35,367 bases of DNA from an uncultured Bacilli bacterium. Lineage in GTDB: Bacteria; Bacillota_I; Bacilli_A; RF39; UBA660. The notes beneath the pieces were generated by a model. It saw only the letters and a list, made by a program, of their open reading frames with translations, ran no database searches and was not told the DNA's origin. Below are positions 8,750 to 16,040 of the stretch, one piece after another (positions within the stretch are counted from its first letter, which is position 1; every line of letters starts with the position of its first letter). Location: the NCBI GenBank assembly GCA_944350345.1, contig CALVOP010000008.1, positions 1 to 35,367 of the forward strand, in the 5' to 3' direction. A program made the translations under genes and the position numbers.

Positions 8750-9319
8750 TTATTTTTTTGTTGACCAAACACGAAATATAATTTTTCCAATAACATTTTC
8801 TTTAGATACGTTTCCAATTTCAGAATACCTTGAATCGTTAATGTTGTTGCGATTATCACTTAATACAAAATATGATTCATTTTCTACTTGGCACGGAAAC
8901 TCTACGTCAGTCTCTCCTAAATATATTTCACTTACATAATCTTCTTTCAAAAGTTCTCCATCAACATAAACATTACCACTTTTATCTATGTTTACAAAAC
9001 TTCCAGAAGTAGCGATAACTCTTTTGACTAAAACTTTGTTGCCGTGGTAAAACGCTATTACGTCTCCAGATGTTACATTTTGCGTTTTAATAAGTACGAC
9101 TATATCGCCTTTTTTATAAGTTGGATCCATAGACGATTCATTTATTTGAAGTACTGGTAAAAATAATGTTGCTATTAATATAGAGATTGCTAAAATAGTA
9201 ATTAATGAATATACCGTGTTTTTAATAAGTTTGTTATATCTGGATTTATAGGTTACCCTTTTTATTTCTTCTTCTATTTTTTTAGTTGTTAAAATCTTAT
9301 CATTTGCTTGCTTTTTCAT
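8750..9319 (-). CDS. lepB: Signal peptidase I of the pilus operon
   Basis: Cleaves signal peptides from exported proteins at the outer membrane face; in pilus operons a dedicated copy often serves the pilins. The 189 residues have one membrane helix (about 35-57), the catalytic serine Ser63 in SSMDPT, the general-base lysine Lys99 in KRVIA, and the conserved SDNRNNINDSR region near residue 155. The start overlaps the end of the upstream coiled-coil gene by 20 nt, with AAGGG as a modest Shine-Dalgarno. Family and active site are clear; a dedicated role for the pilins is inferred from position. Confidence 0.95.
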   Translation of the reverse strand: MKKQANDKILTTKKIEEEIKRVTYKSRYNKLIKNTVYSLITILAISILIATLFLPVLQINESSMDPTYKKGDIVVLIKTQNVTSGDVIAFYHGNKVLVKRVIATSGSFVNIDKSGNVYVDGELLKEDYVSEIYLGETDVEFPCQVENESYFVLSDNRNNINDSRYSEIGNVSKENVIGKIIFRVWSTKK

Positions 9320-9794
9320 TTTTTACCCTTTTTACTGGTTTTATTTTAGAAGTAGTTATTGGTTTTACTTTAGCGTTTTTTTCTTTTTTACTATTCTTTA
9401 AATCATTAGATAATTTTACTATTTCTTTCTGTAATTCATTTATCTTCTTTTCACAAGCATCTTCACGTTTTTTACACTTATTTTCTGTAAGTTTTAACAA
9501 TTTATTTCTTTCACTTTCCCATTGTTTTCGTAATTTTTTTTCTTCTTTTCTAACATTTTCTTTGTTATTATCAATAAATATTCTAACCGCTTCATCTGCA
9601 CTAGTGAATATTTCACTTAGTTTTAATGATGCTTCTGCTAATGTTCCACAACTTTCTATTGAAATTTTTTTATTATTTAATTTTCTTTCTAAAACTATTA
9701 ATTCTTTTTCTAAACTCTCAATTCTTTTCGTTTGTTCTAGCAGTATTTCTAATAGCTCTTTCCTGCTAAATCGCTTTAAATCTTTGTCAACCAT
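9300..9794 (-). CDS. Coiled-coil protein heading the pilus operon, function unknown
   Basis: A 164-residue, highly charged protein with no signal peptide or membrane segment. Residues 1-45 form a helix beginning MVDKDLKRFSRKELLEILLE; a middle segment reads GTLAEASLKLSEIFTSADEAV; the rest is long coiled coil with a Lys-rich tail. From memory, proteins with the same 'RkeLLEiLleQ ... aGslAEAal.l..iF..A' layout sit next to signal peptidase genes in many Firmicute pilus loci, but I know of no assigned function. The start at 9794 is chosen because AGGTGG lies 9 nt upstream; an upstream in-frame ATG would put the promoter -10 inside the gene. Confidence 0.85.
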   Translation of the reverse strand: MVDKDLKRFSRKELLEILLEQTKRIESLEKELIVLERKLNNKKISIESCGTLAEASLKLSEIFTSADEAVRIFIDNNKENVRKEEKKLRKQWESERNKLLKLTENKCKKREDACEKKINELQKEIVKLSNDLKNSKKEKNAKVKPITTSKIKPVKRVKNEKASK

Positions 9795-9820
9795 AATATA
9801 AATCCACCTTTTGGTTCCAT

Positions 9821-9849
9821 ATAATAGCAAGTTTTTCATCAAAGTTCAA
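9821..9849 (-). promoter_or_regulatory. Promoter of the pilus operon
   Basis: TTGAAC at 9849-9844, a 17-nt spacer, and TATTAT at 9826-9821 on the minus strand. The start site near 9814 gives a short leader before the coiled-coil gene. It is the only good promoter found upstream of the seven pilus genes. Confidence 0.7.
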
Positions 9850-9930
9850 GTTTTTTTTCATTTTTATCAATATTTCTTTTGCAAAAAACAAATTTTAGTT
9901 ATTTACCTAGTATTAATATATGAAATTAAA

Positions 9931-9963
9931 TTAAAAAAAGTAATACAATTTAATGTATTACTT
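9931..9963 (-). terminator. Terminator after divIVA
   Basis: On the minus strand AAGTAATACA pairs perfectly with TGTATTACTT (10 bp, 6-nt loop), followed by a run of T. It separates the cell-division genes from the pilus operon promoter. Confidence 0.92.
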
Positions 9964-9978
9964 AAATAATAAACTACT

Positions 9979-10416
9979 TTATTCATTTTTAAAATCAATC
10001 TTCTCTATTTCTTCAATTATTTCCAATTGGCTTTCAATAATTGATTTTAATCTATTTTTGTAAAGAATAATATTTCTTCTTAATTTATCTGTATCTGATT
10101 GCGCTCTTTCAGCTTTTAATAAGGCGTCATTTATAATGCGATTTGCATTTCGTTTTGCTTCATTTATCAAACTTTCTGCTTCAGTTCTAGCTACTCTTTT
10201 AATCTCGTCGCCTGCTGTTTCTGCAGTCATAATCGCGCGATTTAAAGTAGACTCAATGTTTTCGTAGTGAGCTAATCTTTCTTTTACCATTTCCAATTGT
10301 TTATCTACTGCTTTTTTCTCGTTTAATAAGTTTTCATATTGTTTTATAACGTGATCAAAATATGCCTTGACTTGTTCTTTATTATAACCACGAAATGACG
10401 TATCAAACTTATTCAT
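9979..10416 (-). CDS. divIVA: DivIVA-family polar/septal protein
   Basis: A membrane-curvature-sensing scaffold at division sites and poles, 145 residues. The N-terminal lipid-binding motif is seen as FDTSFRGYNKEQVKAYFDHV, followed by a coiled coil over most of the protein (about 25-140) and no membrane segment. Its length is near that of Bacillus DivIVA. It is the last gene of a two-gene unit with sepF, 19 nt downstream, with AGAGGTG as Shine-Dalgarno, and is closed by a strong terminator. sepF next to divIVA is a common Firmicute arrangement, which supports a division role. Confidence 0.93.
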   Translation of the reverse strand: MNKFDTSFRGYNKEQVKAYFDHVIKQYENLLNEKKAVDKQLEMVKERLAHYENIESTLNRAIMTAETAGDEIKRVARTEAESLINEAKRNANRIINDALLKAERAQSDTDKLRRNIILYKNRLKSIIESQLEIIEEIEKIDFKNE

Positions 10417-10435
10417 ATGACACCTCTTTATTTAT

Positions 10436-10837
10436 TTACCATTCTCTTAAATCTTCATTATCCTCTATATTTTTATCGTCCTCTGTTATCTTGCCTTGTA
10501 CGTTAACGTTTTTTGGAGTACATAAGTATATTCCTCCACCTATTTTTTGTAAGTCTCCACCAATAGCATATAATGTACCACTTAAAAAGTCAATAATTCT
10601 TTTTGCTTGATCACTTGTAACTCTTTTAAAATTAACTACTACAGAATTTCTGCTTTTTAAATGATCTGCAATTTGTTGGCTTTCAGAATATGCCCTTGGC
10701 TCGACCAATATCATTTTATTTCCGCCTTCGGTCCCTTTTTTTAGTGATTCTTCAGCAGAAACAGAATAGTATTCGTCTTCGCTAGCACCTTCTATTACTT
10801 CTTCACCAAAAATGCTTTTTAATTTTCCAAATGCCAT
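10436..10837 (-). CDS. sepF: Cell division protein SepF
   Basis: Anchors and bundles FtsZ at the division ring. The 133 residues begin [13 protein letters not shown], an amphipathic N-terminal helix typical of SepF membrane anchors. After an acidic linker comes the core, with [40 protein letters not shown] and [20 protein letters not shown]. The acidic C-terminal tail is short. Shine-Dalgarno GGAGAG and a recognisable promoter lie just upstream, so sepF starts the sepF-divIVA unit. Confidence 0.96.
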   Translation of the reverse strand: MAFGKLKSIFGEEVIEGASEDEYYSVSAEESLKKGTEGGNKMILVEPRAYSESQQIADHLKSRNSVVVNFKRVTSDQAKRIIDFLSGTLYAIGGDLQKIGGGIYLCTPKNVNVQGKITEDDKNIEDNEDLREW

Positions 10838-10866
10838 TTATAGTCACTCTCCATATCTTCTATTTA

Positions 10867-10895
10867 ATTTTAACACATATTAATTATGTAATCAA
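10867..10895 (-). promoter_or_regulatory. Promoter of sepF-divIVA
   Basis: TTGATT at 10895-10890, a 17-nt spacer and TAAAAT at 10872-10867 on the minus strand, placed right after the glyS terminator T-run. Confidence 0.7.
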
Positions 10896-10896
10896 A

Positions 10897-10927
10897 TAAA
10901 AAATTAAAAAACCACTAAAAAGTGATT
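10897..10927 (-). terminator. Terminator after glyS
   Basis: AATCACT pairs with AGTGGTT (one T-G pair) around TTTT, followed by TTTTTAATTTTTT. The hairpin contains the glyS stop codon, so the last codons of glyS are part of the terminator. Confidence 0.85.
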
Positions 10928-12294
10928 CTTTCTTTAATGTAATCTACTAGTTCTTCTACTTTTATTGTTGTTTGCTCCATTGTGTCTCTGTCTCTTACTG
11001 TGACTGTTCCTTTGTTTAATGTGTCATCATCAATTGTAACTGAGAATGGCGTCCCTACTACGTCTTGTCTTCTGTATCTTTTTCCAATACTTTGTGTTTC
11101 ATCAAATGAACACATGAATTCTTTGGATAAATTTTTATATATCTCTTTTGCTTTTTCACTATGAAATTTTTTAACTAGTGGAAGGACTGCAACTTTGTAT
11201 GGTGATAAATAAGGATGTAATTTTAATACTTCTCTTTCTTCTCCATTTTCTAGTTTTTCTTTATGATATGCATCACATAAAATTGATAAAAGTAATCTGT
11301 CTAGTCCGACTGATGGTTCTATGACATATGGCAAATATTTCTCATTCGTTTCTTGATCGTGGTAGGATAAGTCTTCTCCACTATGTGATGTGTGCACTCC
11401 TAAATCGTAATCCGTTCTGTCTGCAATTCCCCACAATTCTCCCCAGCCCATTGGAAATTTATACTCTATGTCTGTAGTGGCTTTGCTATAAAAACTTAAT
11501 TCTTCTTTCGTATGATCTCTATATCTCAAGTTTTCTTTTTGTATTCCTAATGAGTATAGAAAGTTTATACAAAATTCTTTCCAATATTTAAACCATTCTA
11601 AATCTGTACCTGGTTTACAAAAAAACTCATGTTCCATTTGCTCAAATTCTCTTGTTCTAAATATAAAGTTACCTGGTGTTATTTCGTTTCTAAATGCTTT
11701 ACCTGTTTGGCAAATTCCAAAAGGTAATTTGAGTCTCATGCTTCTTTCGACGTTTTTGAAATTTATGAATACTCCTTGTGCAGTTTCTCCTCTTAAGTAA
11801 ATTATGTTTTTGCTTTCCTCTGTGACACCTAATGATGTTTCAAATAGTAAATTAAATTTTCTTATTGGTGTGAAGTCTTCACTGCCACATTTTGGACATT
11901 TGATGTGATTTTCTTTTATGTAATTTTCTAATTTCTCGTTACTCCACCCATCTCCAGTTTCTCTTCCGTTCGTAGATTCTTCAATTAATTTGTCTGCTCT
12001 TTCACGTGCTTTGCATTTTTTACAATCTATAAGTGGATCTGCAAAACTTGCCACATGTCCACTTGCTATCCATACTTTTGGATTCATAAGTATTGCTGAG
12101 TCTATGCCTACATTGTATTCGTTTTCTTGTATAAATTTTTTCTTCCATGCATTTCTAATGTTTTCTTTTAATAGTGTACCTAATGGTCCATAATCCCAAC
12201 TATTTGCAAGTCCTCCGTAAATTTCACTTCCTTGAAAAATAAATCCATACTGCTTGCAAAAATTTACAATGTCTTCCATTTTTAAATCGTTCAT
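10915..12294 (-). CDS. glyS: Glycyl-tRNA synthetase, single-chain dimeric type
   Basis: Charges tRNA-Gly. At 459 residues it is the alpha2 class II type, not the alpha2-beta2 enzyme of Bacillus subtilis. Visible marks: N-terminal [20 protein letters not shown], a zinc-knuckle pair (CKKCKARE and CPKCGSEDF), motif 2 [17 protein letters not shown], motif 3 [10 protein letters not shown], and an anticodon-binding domain from about residue 365 ([13 protein letters not shown]). The ATG at 12294 follows AAGGAGG. An upstream in-frame start at 12363 is rejected because it would translate the T-box leader. It is controlled by that leader and closed by its own terminator. Confidence 0.97.
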   Translation of the reverse strand: MNDLKMEDIVNFCKQYGFIFQGSEIYGGLANSWDYGPLGTLLKENIRNAWKKKFIQENEYNVGIDSAILMNPKVWIASGHVASFADPLIDCKKCKARERADKLIEESTNGRETGDGWSNEKLENYIKENHIKCPKCGSEDFTPIRKFNLLFETSLGVTEESKNIIYLRGETAQGVFINFKNVERSMRLKLPFGICQTGKAFRNEITPGNFIFRTREFEQMEHEFFCKPGTDLEWFKYWKEFCINFLYSLGIQKENLRYRDHTKEELSFYSKATTDIEYKFPMGWGELWGIADRTDYDLGVHTSHSGEDLSYHDQETNEKYLPYVIEPSVGLDRLLLSILCDAYHKEKLENGEEREVLKLHPYLSPYKVAVLPLVKKFHSEKAKEIYKNLSKEFMCSFDETQSIGKRYRRQDVVGTPFSVTIDDDTLNKGTVTVRDRDTMEQTTIKVEELVDYIKERITF

Positions 12295-12434
12295 ATTATT
12301 CCTCCTTAAATTAAAAAAACTTTTAAAATTCATTAGGACGAACAAATATGTCCGCGGTTCCACCTAATTTATTCTAAAAGAATCTCTCGCTATATATGAC
12401 TAGAAAGTTTCCAACCTTTCATCTTTGCCTCTTA
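12295..12434 (-). promoter_or_regulatory. Compact T-box leader of glyS
   Basis: The T-box core AGGTGGAACCGCGG at 12365-12352 matches the consensus exactly. Only about 68 nt lie between the predicted start site (near 12434) and the core, and I cannot find the usual AGAGA/GNUG elements of a full stem I. What is there are small hairpins: GAAAG/CTTTC around GTTGGAAA, and ATTC/GAAT. A GGC triplet in AGAGGCAA near the 5' end is a possible glycine specifier. T-box identity is strong; the mode of tRNA reading is uncertain. Confidence 0.82.
12313..12380 (-). terminator. Long terminator enclosing the glyS T-box
   Basis: The arm CTTTTAGAATAAATTAGG (12380-12363) pairs with CCTAATGAATTTTAAAAG (12337-12320), 16 pairs including one G-T with a 2x2 internal mismatch, followed by T7 (12319-12313). 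Most of the T-box core lies in the loop and its AGG lies in the stem, so the stem and the antiterminator would compete. Confidence 0.75.
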
Positions 12435-12440
12435 ATAATT

Positions 12441-12468
12441 ATTATAATATATTATTATTTTTTTGCAA
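12441..12468 (-). promoter_or_regulatory. Promoter of the glyS leader
   Basis: TTGCAA at 12468-12463, a 16-nt spacer and TATAAT at 12446-12441 on the minus strand, with the start predicted near 12434. Confidence 0.7.
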
Positions 12469-12472
12469 CAAA

Positions 12473-12514
12473 AATTAAAAAAAAGTCAAAGTAATCTATT
12501 TAGTGACTTTGATA
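12473..12514 (-). terminator. Terminator after the small coiled-coil gene
   Basis: TCAAAGT pairs with ACTTTGA across a 13-nt loop (alternatively AAAGTCA with TGACTTT), followed by a T-run. It isolates the glyS leader from upstream transcription. Confidence 0.75.
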
Positions 12515-12525
12515 TAATTTATCAA

Positions 12526-12714
12526 CTAATCTTCTAGCATACTACCTAACTTTTCATATTTTTTTAATAATAAGTCTTCTTTTTCTTCTAAATTTTTTTC
12601 TTCTCTTTTTGTCCATAAAAATCTCTTTTTTACCTTTAATCTTCTTAATCTGTTAACTTCTTCTTCTAATGGTTTTATTATATCGTTTAAATAATCTTGT
12701 TTAAAATCATACAT
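12526..12714 (-). CDS. Small charged coiled-coil protein, function unknown
   Basis: A 62-residue protein, almost entirely helical and rich in Lys, Glu, Leu and Arg (EEEVNRLRRLKVKKRF, then EEKNLEEKEDLLLKKYEKLG). No signal peptide, membrane segment or known motif is seen. AAGGAG lies 10 nt before the ATG, a promoter-like pair lies upstream and a terminator downstream, so it is an independent gene. It is divergent from the XRE regulator at 12836 and shares a control region with an imperfect dyad, so it may be that regulator's target (inference). I do not recognise the family. Confidence 0.7.
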   Translation of the reverse strand: MYDFKQDYLNDIIKPLEEEVNRLRRLKVKKRFLWTKREEKNLEEKEDLLLKKYEKLGSMLED

Positions 12715-12762
12715 ATTTTTACTGCTCCTTACATTTTAATTTTTTGTTTTCTGTATAATATT

Positions 12763-12792
12763 AGTATACCATTACCGGTAGTACTGGGTCAC
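12763..12792 (-). promoter_or_regulatory. Promoter with overlapping dyad between the coiled-coil gene and the XRE gene
   Basis: On the minus strand GTGACC (12792-12787), an 18-nt spacer and TATACT (12768-12763) form a weak promoter for the 62-residue protein. The spacer and -10 contain an inverted repeat (AGTATACC at 12763-12770 and GGTAGTACT at 12777-12785) with a perfect TACCGGTA palindrome at 12773-12780. This is a plausible operator for the divergent XRE regulator; nothing in the sequence proves it. Confidence 0.4.
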
Positions 12793-12835
12793 GAATTATT
12801 TTAATTTTTAGTGAGATAATTTACTTGGTGACGAG

Positions 12836-13099
12836 ATGATACAAGAGAAGTTTTATAATTTTAATCCCAATATTAAGGGCATTATTGCTAGCAATATAAG
12901 AAAGTACAGAAAGGCAAAAGGGTTTACACAAGAACAGCTCGCACTTTACACTGAACTATCATATGACTTCATACGAAGGATAGAAACAGGAAACGGAAAG
13001 TTTGGCTTTTCGGTAAATACTTTATATAGAATCGCAACAGTACTTGAAGTTAGCATTGATGATTTAATAAGAGAAGAAAAGGAATCCTTAAATGTCTAG
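12836..13099 (+). CDS. XRE-family helix-turn-helix regulator
   Basis: A DNA-binding transcription regulator of 87 residues, one of only two + strand genes here. The HTH_3 fold covers about residues 17-78: ASNIRKYRKAKGFTQEQLAL, then DFIRRIETGNGKFGFSVNTL, then RIATVLEVSIDDLI. No second domain follows. GGTG lies 5 nt before the ATG, a weak Shine-Dalgarno. The leader contains complementary GTCAC/GTGAC (12788-12792 and 12828-12832) and AATTAT/ATAATT arms, so its start region may be structured. It converges on recO, overlapping its stop by 4 nt. It probably controls itself and the divergent small gene (inference). Confidence 0.9.
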   Translation: MIQEKFYNFNPNIKGIIASNIRKYRKAKGFTQEQLALYTELSYDFIRRIETGNGKFGFSVNTLYRIATVLEVSIDDLIREEKESLNV

Positions 13100-13827
13100 T
13101 ATTTTTTTAGATTATTTAAGAATTCCTTACTTTTTATATATAAACCAGTATAATCCTTATAATAATGATTTAAAAAATTGTCTATTTCCATTTTTGTATC
13201 ATTTGATATATTTAGTTCGCTTATTTTTCCTATATCAACGTAATAATATAGTCTTATTGTTTTTAATGCATTTTTATTTGTAAATCCACTATTATCATAA
13301 CAGTTTTTACATAAAAATCCACCTTGTTTATGTGATATTGCAACTATGTTTTTACTTCCACATTTTGTGCAGCCATCTAAGTTTAATCCAACGCCTAGAT
13401 AGTCTAAGTATTTTATCTCCAAAATATTTGTTAGTACTAAAGGATCTAATTTTTGTTCTATTTTGAGTAGTGATGTAATAAATAGTTTATATATTTCTAT
13501 GTCATTGTTTTGCTTGTATACATCAGCTACTAGTTCAGTTAAATATGTTAAATATCCAATTAAGTTTATGTCGCTTCTTATGTATTTAAAGTAATTTATT
13601 ATATCCGCGCTTATTAATGTACTTAACTTACCTTCTTTATAATTAATGTTGAAGTTTGCATATATGAATCTTTCACTTACTGTTCTAAGTGTGTTTTTAT
13701 TTGACATACAACTTTTAGATATAACTCCAATTAATCCATAATCTTTTGTTAGAATATTTAATATTTTTGAGTTTTCACTGTATTTTGTTGTAGATATTAC
13801 AAATCCTTCTGTACTAACTATTTTCAT
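13096..13827 (-). CDS. recO: DNA repair protein RecO
   Basis: Helps load RecA on SSB-coated single strands with RecR. The 243 residues have an N-terminal OB-fold starting MKIVSTEGFVISTTKYSENSK, a helical middle, and a zinc-finger pair CTKCG and CKNCY near residues 153-178. Length and order match Bacillus RecO. The ATG overlaps the last base of the yqzL stop (TAATG), so translation is coupled in the era-yqzL-recO order found in Bacillus. Its stop overlaps the convergent XRE gene by 4 nt. Confidence 0.95.
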   Translation of the reverse strand: MKIVSTEGFVISTTKYSENSKILNILTKDYGLIGVISKSCMSNKNTLRTVSERFIYANFNINYKEGKLSTLISADIINYFKYIRSDINLIGYLTYLTELVADVYKQNNDIEIYKLFITSLLKIEQKLDPLVLTNILEIKYLDYLGVGLNLDGCTKCGSKNIVAISHKQGGFLCKNCYDNSGFTNKNALKTIRLYYYVDIGKISELNISNDTKMEIDNFLNHYYKDYTGLYIKSKEFLNNLKKY

Positions 13828-13919
13828 TAATCTTTGTTTTTGCTACCTTTCTTATATTTTAGATAATCTTCTATTTTTCCGCTTTTTTTGAATGTTTCCC
13901 ATAATTTATCTTTTTTCAT
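13827..13919 (-). CDS. yqzL: YqzL-family micro-protein
   Basis: A 30-residue ORF, MKKDKLWETFKKSGKIEDYL and then KYKKGSKNKD, between era and recO. Bacillus YqzL sits at the same place and shares the layout of a Trp near residue 6, a Phe/Ser/Gly segment and an acidic I-x-x-Y-L stretch. The Shine-Dalgarno AGGTGA lies 5 nt before the ATG, and the stop overlaps the recO start. The function of the family is unknown. Its strong Shine-Dalgarno and conserved position support a real gene. Confidence 0.78.
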   Translation of the reverse strand: MKKDKLWETFKKSGKIEDYLKYKKGSKNKD

Positions 13920-13958
13920 ATTTATCACCTAATATATATTGATGCTATTTGTGATAAT

Positions 13959-14837
13959 TTATTCATTAAATCCTAAATCTGTTAAATATTTTTCTTTATC
14001 TCTCCATTTTTTTAGTGTTTTAACGTATAATTCTAGATAAACTTGACACCCTAGTATTTTTTCTATTTCTCCTCTTGCTTTTATTCCTATCTCTTTTAAT
14101 TTTATTCCTTTTTTGCCAATAATTATTTTTTTTAAGTTTTCACGATCTACTATTATGTCCACGTATACGTTTGTTATATCTTTTTCTTTTTCAATGTTGT
14201 TGATTACGCATGTTACTGAGTATGGTACTTCATCGTTAGTTAAATTTAATATGCTTTCTCTCACCGCTTCACATATTCTAAATTCGTCGCTAGCGCTTGT
14301 TATTTCATCATCCATAAAGTATTTTACGTTGTCAGTTAAATATTTTTTTATGACGTCTATTAATCTATTTACATTGTCTTTTTTTAGTGCTGAAATGGGC
14401 ACTATATCCGCAAAATCATATACGTCTTTATATTCAGTGATTTTTAATAGTAATTCGTCATTTGTAAGCTTGTCTATCTTATTTAAAACTAGTATTACTG
14501 GTTTTAATGTGTACGATAATTTTTCAATTACGAATTTGTCCCCACTTCCTAGTTCACTGGATGCATCCATTACAAGTAATAAAACATCAACGTCATCTAT
14601 ACTGTAATAGGATTGTGCATTCATTCTATTACCTAGTTTATTTATTGGTTTATGTATTCCTGGCGTGTCTATGAATACTATTTGTGTGTCTACATCGTTA
14701 TATATCCCTTGTATTAAGTTTCTGGTTGTCTGTGGTTTATCACTTGTAATTGCTATTTTTTCACCGACAATAGTATTTAATAATGTGCTTTTCCCTACAT
14801 TTGGTCTACCTATTATGCTAACAAATCCACTTTTCAT
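13959..14837 (-). CDS. era: GTPase Era
   Basis: A GTPase that binds the 3' end of 16S rRNA and helps assemble the 30S subunit. The 292 residues show G1 GRPNVGKS (10-17), switch/G2 region DKPQTTRN, G3 DTPG, G4 NKID, and a G5-like ISALK. The C-terminal KH domain carries IIIGKKGIKLKEIGIKAR before the final VKTLKKWRDKEKYLTDLGF, both standard for Era. The start overlaps the cdd stop by 4 nt. It belongs to the ybeY-dgkA-cdd-era unit. Confidence 0.97.
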   Translation of the reverse strand: MKSGFVSIIGRPNVGKSTLLNTIVGEKIAITSDKPQTTRNLIQGIYNDVDTQIVFIDTPGIHKPINKLGNRMNAQSYYSIDDVDVLLLVMDASSELGSGDKFVIEKLSYTLKPVILVLNKIDKLTNDELLLKITEYKDVYDFADIVPISALKKDNVNRLIDVIKKYLTDNVKYFMDDEITSASDEFRICEAVRESILNLTNDEVPYSVTCVINNIEKEKDITNVYVDIIVDRENLKKIIIGKKGIKLKEIGIKARGEIEKILGCQVYLELYVKTLKKWRDKEKYLTDLGFNE

Positions 14838-15214
14838 TTTAAATCTTCCTTACTAAATTTCTTATTCATTATTTTGTCATATGTTAAAACTTCCATTTTT
14901 CCGCTTTTAGTCATTAGATTAAATATTACTTTTTCATCTAAAAATTCTAAGAATGTTTGCTTACATATATGGCATGGATAACAAATATCTTCTTTGTCAG
15001 TCATTAAATAAATTACTTTTATGTTTTTTTCTCCGTTTGCTATTACACTATTAATCGCATTTCTTTCTGCACATATTGTTCCGCCGTATGATGCGTTTTC
15101 AACATTAACTCCGCTATAAAAGTTACCATTTTCTGTTTCTACTATGCATGCAAAATGGACACCAGAATATGGTGCGTAACTATTGTTTAATAATTTTTCT
15201 AATTTTTCTTTCAT
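14834..15214 (-). CDS. cdd: Cytidine deaminase
   Basis: Converts cytidine and deoxycytidine to uridine and deoxyuridine in pyrimidine salvage. The 126 residues show substrate-side YAPYSGVHF, the zinc and catalytic motif CAERNA (Cys48, Glu50) and PCHIC (Cys81, Cys84). This is the small homotetrameric type. ATG/stop overlaps of 4 nt with dgkA upstream and era downstream match the tightly packed Bacillus dgkA-cdd-era unit. Confidence 0.97.
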   Translation of the reverse strand: MKEKLEKLLNNSYAPYSGVHFACIVETENGNFYSGVNVENASYGGTICAERNAINSVIANGEKNIKVIYLMTDKEDICYPCHICKQTFLEFLDEKVIFNLMTKSGKMEVLTYDKIMNKKFSKEDLK

Positions 15215-15615
15215 ATTATACTCCTTATAAATTCAATTACTTTTGGTATAAATACTATTAATCCAATTATTATTGAAGTAAAGCTAAACATAACTGATAC
15301 TGCAGCAGCTACGTCTTTTGCTACTTTGGCTTTTTCATTATATTTTTCTGTAACTAAATCAACTACAGCTTCAATACTTGTGTTTACTAATTCTAAACAC
15401 ATCATTATACCTATGCAAAATACAACTGCAATCCATTCTAAACTATTTATTTTAAATATTACACCAAGCATTATTACTAATATAGTAATGATTATGTGTA
15501 CTGTCATGCTTTGTTCGTTTTTATAAGCGTATTTTAATCCGTCAAAAGCAAATTTTAAACTACTTTTTAGTCTTTTAATTCCTCTTAATTTTTTTCTTTC
15601 ATCTATTTGCATCAT
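15211..15615 (-). CDS. dgkA: Undecaprenol/diacylglycerol kinase
   Basis: A small membrane kinase; the Gram-positive members phosphorylate undecaprenol to make the lipid carrier of wall synthesis. The 134 residues contain three membrane helices (about 42-60, 64-82, 108-130) and the family core FAFDGLKYAYKNEQSMTVHI and then ELVNTSIEAVVDLVTEKYNE, with the Glu and Asn of ELVNTSIE being conserved active-site residues. Two adjacent ATGs are possible starts; GGAG lies 4 nt before the first and 7 nt before the second. It overlaps ybeY by 17 nt. Confidence 0.93.
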   Translation of the reverse strand: MMQIDERKKLRGIKRLKSSLKFAFDGLKYAYKNEQSMTVHIIITILVIMLGVIFKINSLEWIAVVFCIGIMMCLELVNTSIEAVVDLVTEKYNEKAKVAKDVAAAVSVMFSFTSIIIGLIVFIPKVIEFIRSII

Positions 15616-16036
15616 ATAACTCCAATATCTTTTCTTCTTTTGTTCTCATTTTCTTTTTGTTTTCTTCTTTTTCGTGATCATATCCAAGTAGATGTAATAG
15701 CCCATGTGTAACTAAATAACATATTTCTCTTTTATTGCTGTGTCCGTATTCAATGGCTTGTTCTTTTGCTTTGTCCATACATAAATATATTTCACCAAGT
15801 ATTCTTAAACCATCTGGAGTTATTCCTCCGTTGTCTTCAAATGCAAATGAAATGACATCTGTTACTTTATCTACATTTCTGTATGTTTTATTTATTTCAT
15901 GTATTTTGTCTTTGTCAACTATAACTACACTTATATATGAATCTTTAATATTCATGTGTTTTAAACCAAGTTTTAATATATTTTCTATATCTTTTATATA
16001 AGCATCGCTGTTTGTTTCATTATATACTTCTATCAT
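15599..16036 (-). CDS. ybeY: Endoribonuclease YbeY
   Basis: A metal-dependent RNase acting in 16S rRNA 3'-end maturation and ribosome quality control. The 145 residues contain the signature HGLLHLLGYDHEKE near 112-125, holding the three zinc-binding histidines, preceded by NKTYRNVDKVTDVISFAF. Shine-Dalgarno AAGGA lies before the ATG. It overlaps dgkA as in many Firmicutes. In Bacillus, phoH and pgpH precede it; here a VanZ-like gene does. Confidence 0.96.
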   Translation of the reverse strand: MIEVYNETNSDAYIKDIENILKLGLKHMNIKDSYISVVIVDKDKIHEINKTYRNVDKVTDVISFAFEDNGGITPDGLRILGEIYLCMDKAKEQAIEYGHSNKREICYLVTHGLLHLLGYDHEKEENKKKMRTKEEKILELYDANR

Positions 16037-16040
16037 TTAA

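Noticed and set aside
9286-9801. A long + strand open frame opposite the coiled-coil gene
   Set aside because: It mirrors the Lys/Glu-rich coiled-coil gene on the other strand, gives a Phe/Ser/Leu-rich product and has no ribosome site. The minus-strand gene has a promoter, a Shine-Dalgarno and family likeness.
12295-12363. A longer glyS start at 12363
   Set aside because: It would translate the T-box core and the terminator. ATG at 12294 has a perfect AAGGAGG and gives the normal family length.
14113-14607. A long + strand open frame opposite era
   Set aside because: Era is intact on the minus strand with all G motifs; the opposite frame is a compositional shadow.
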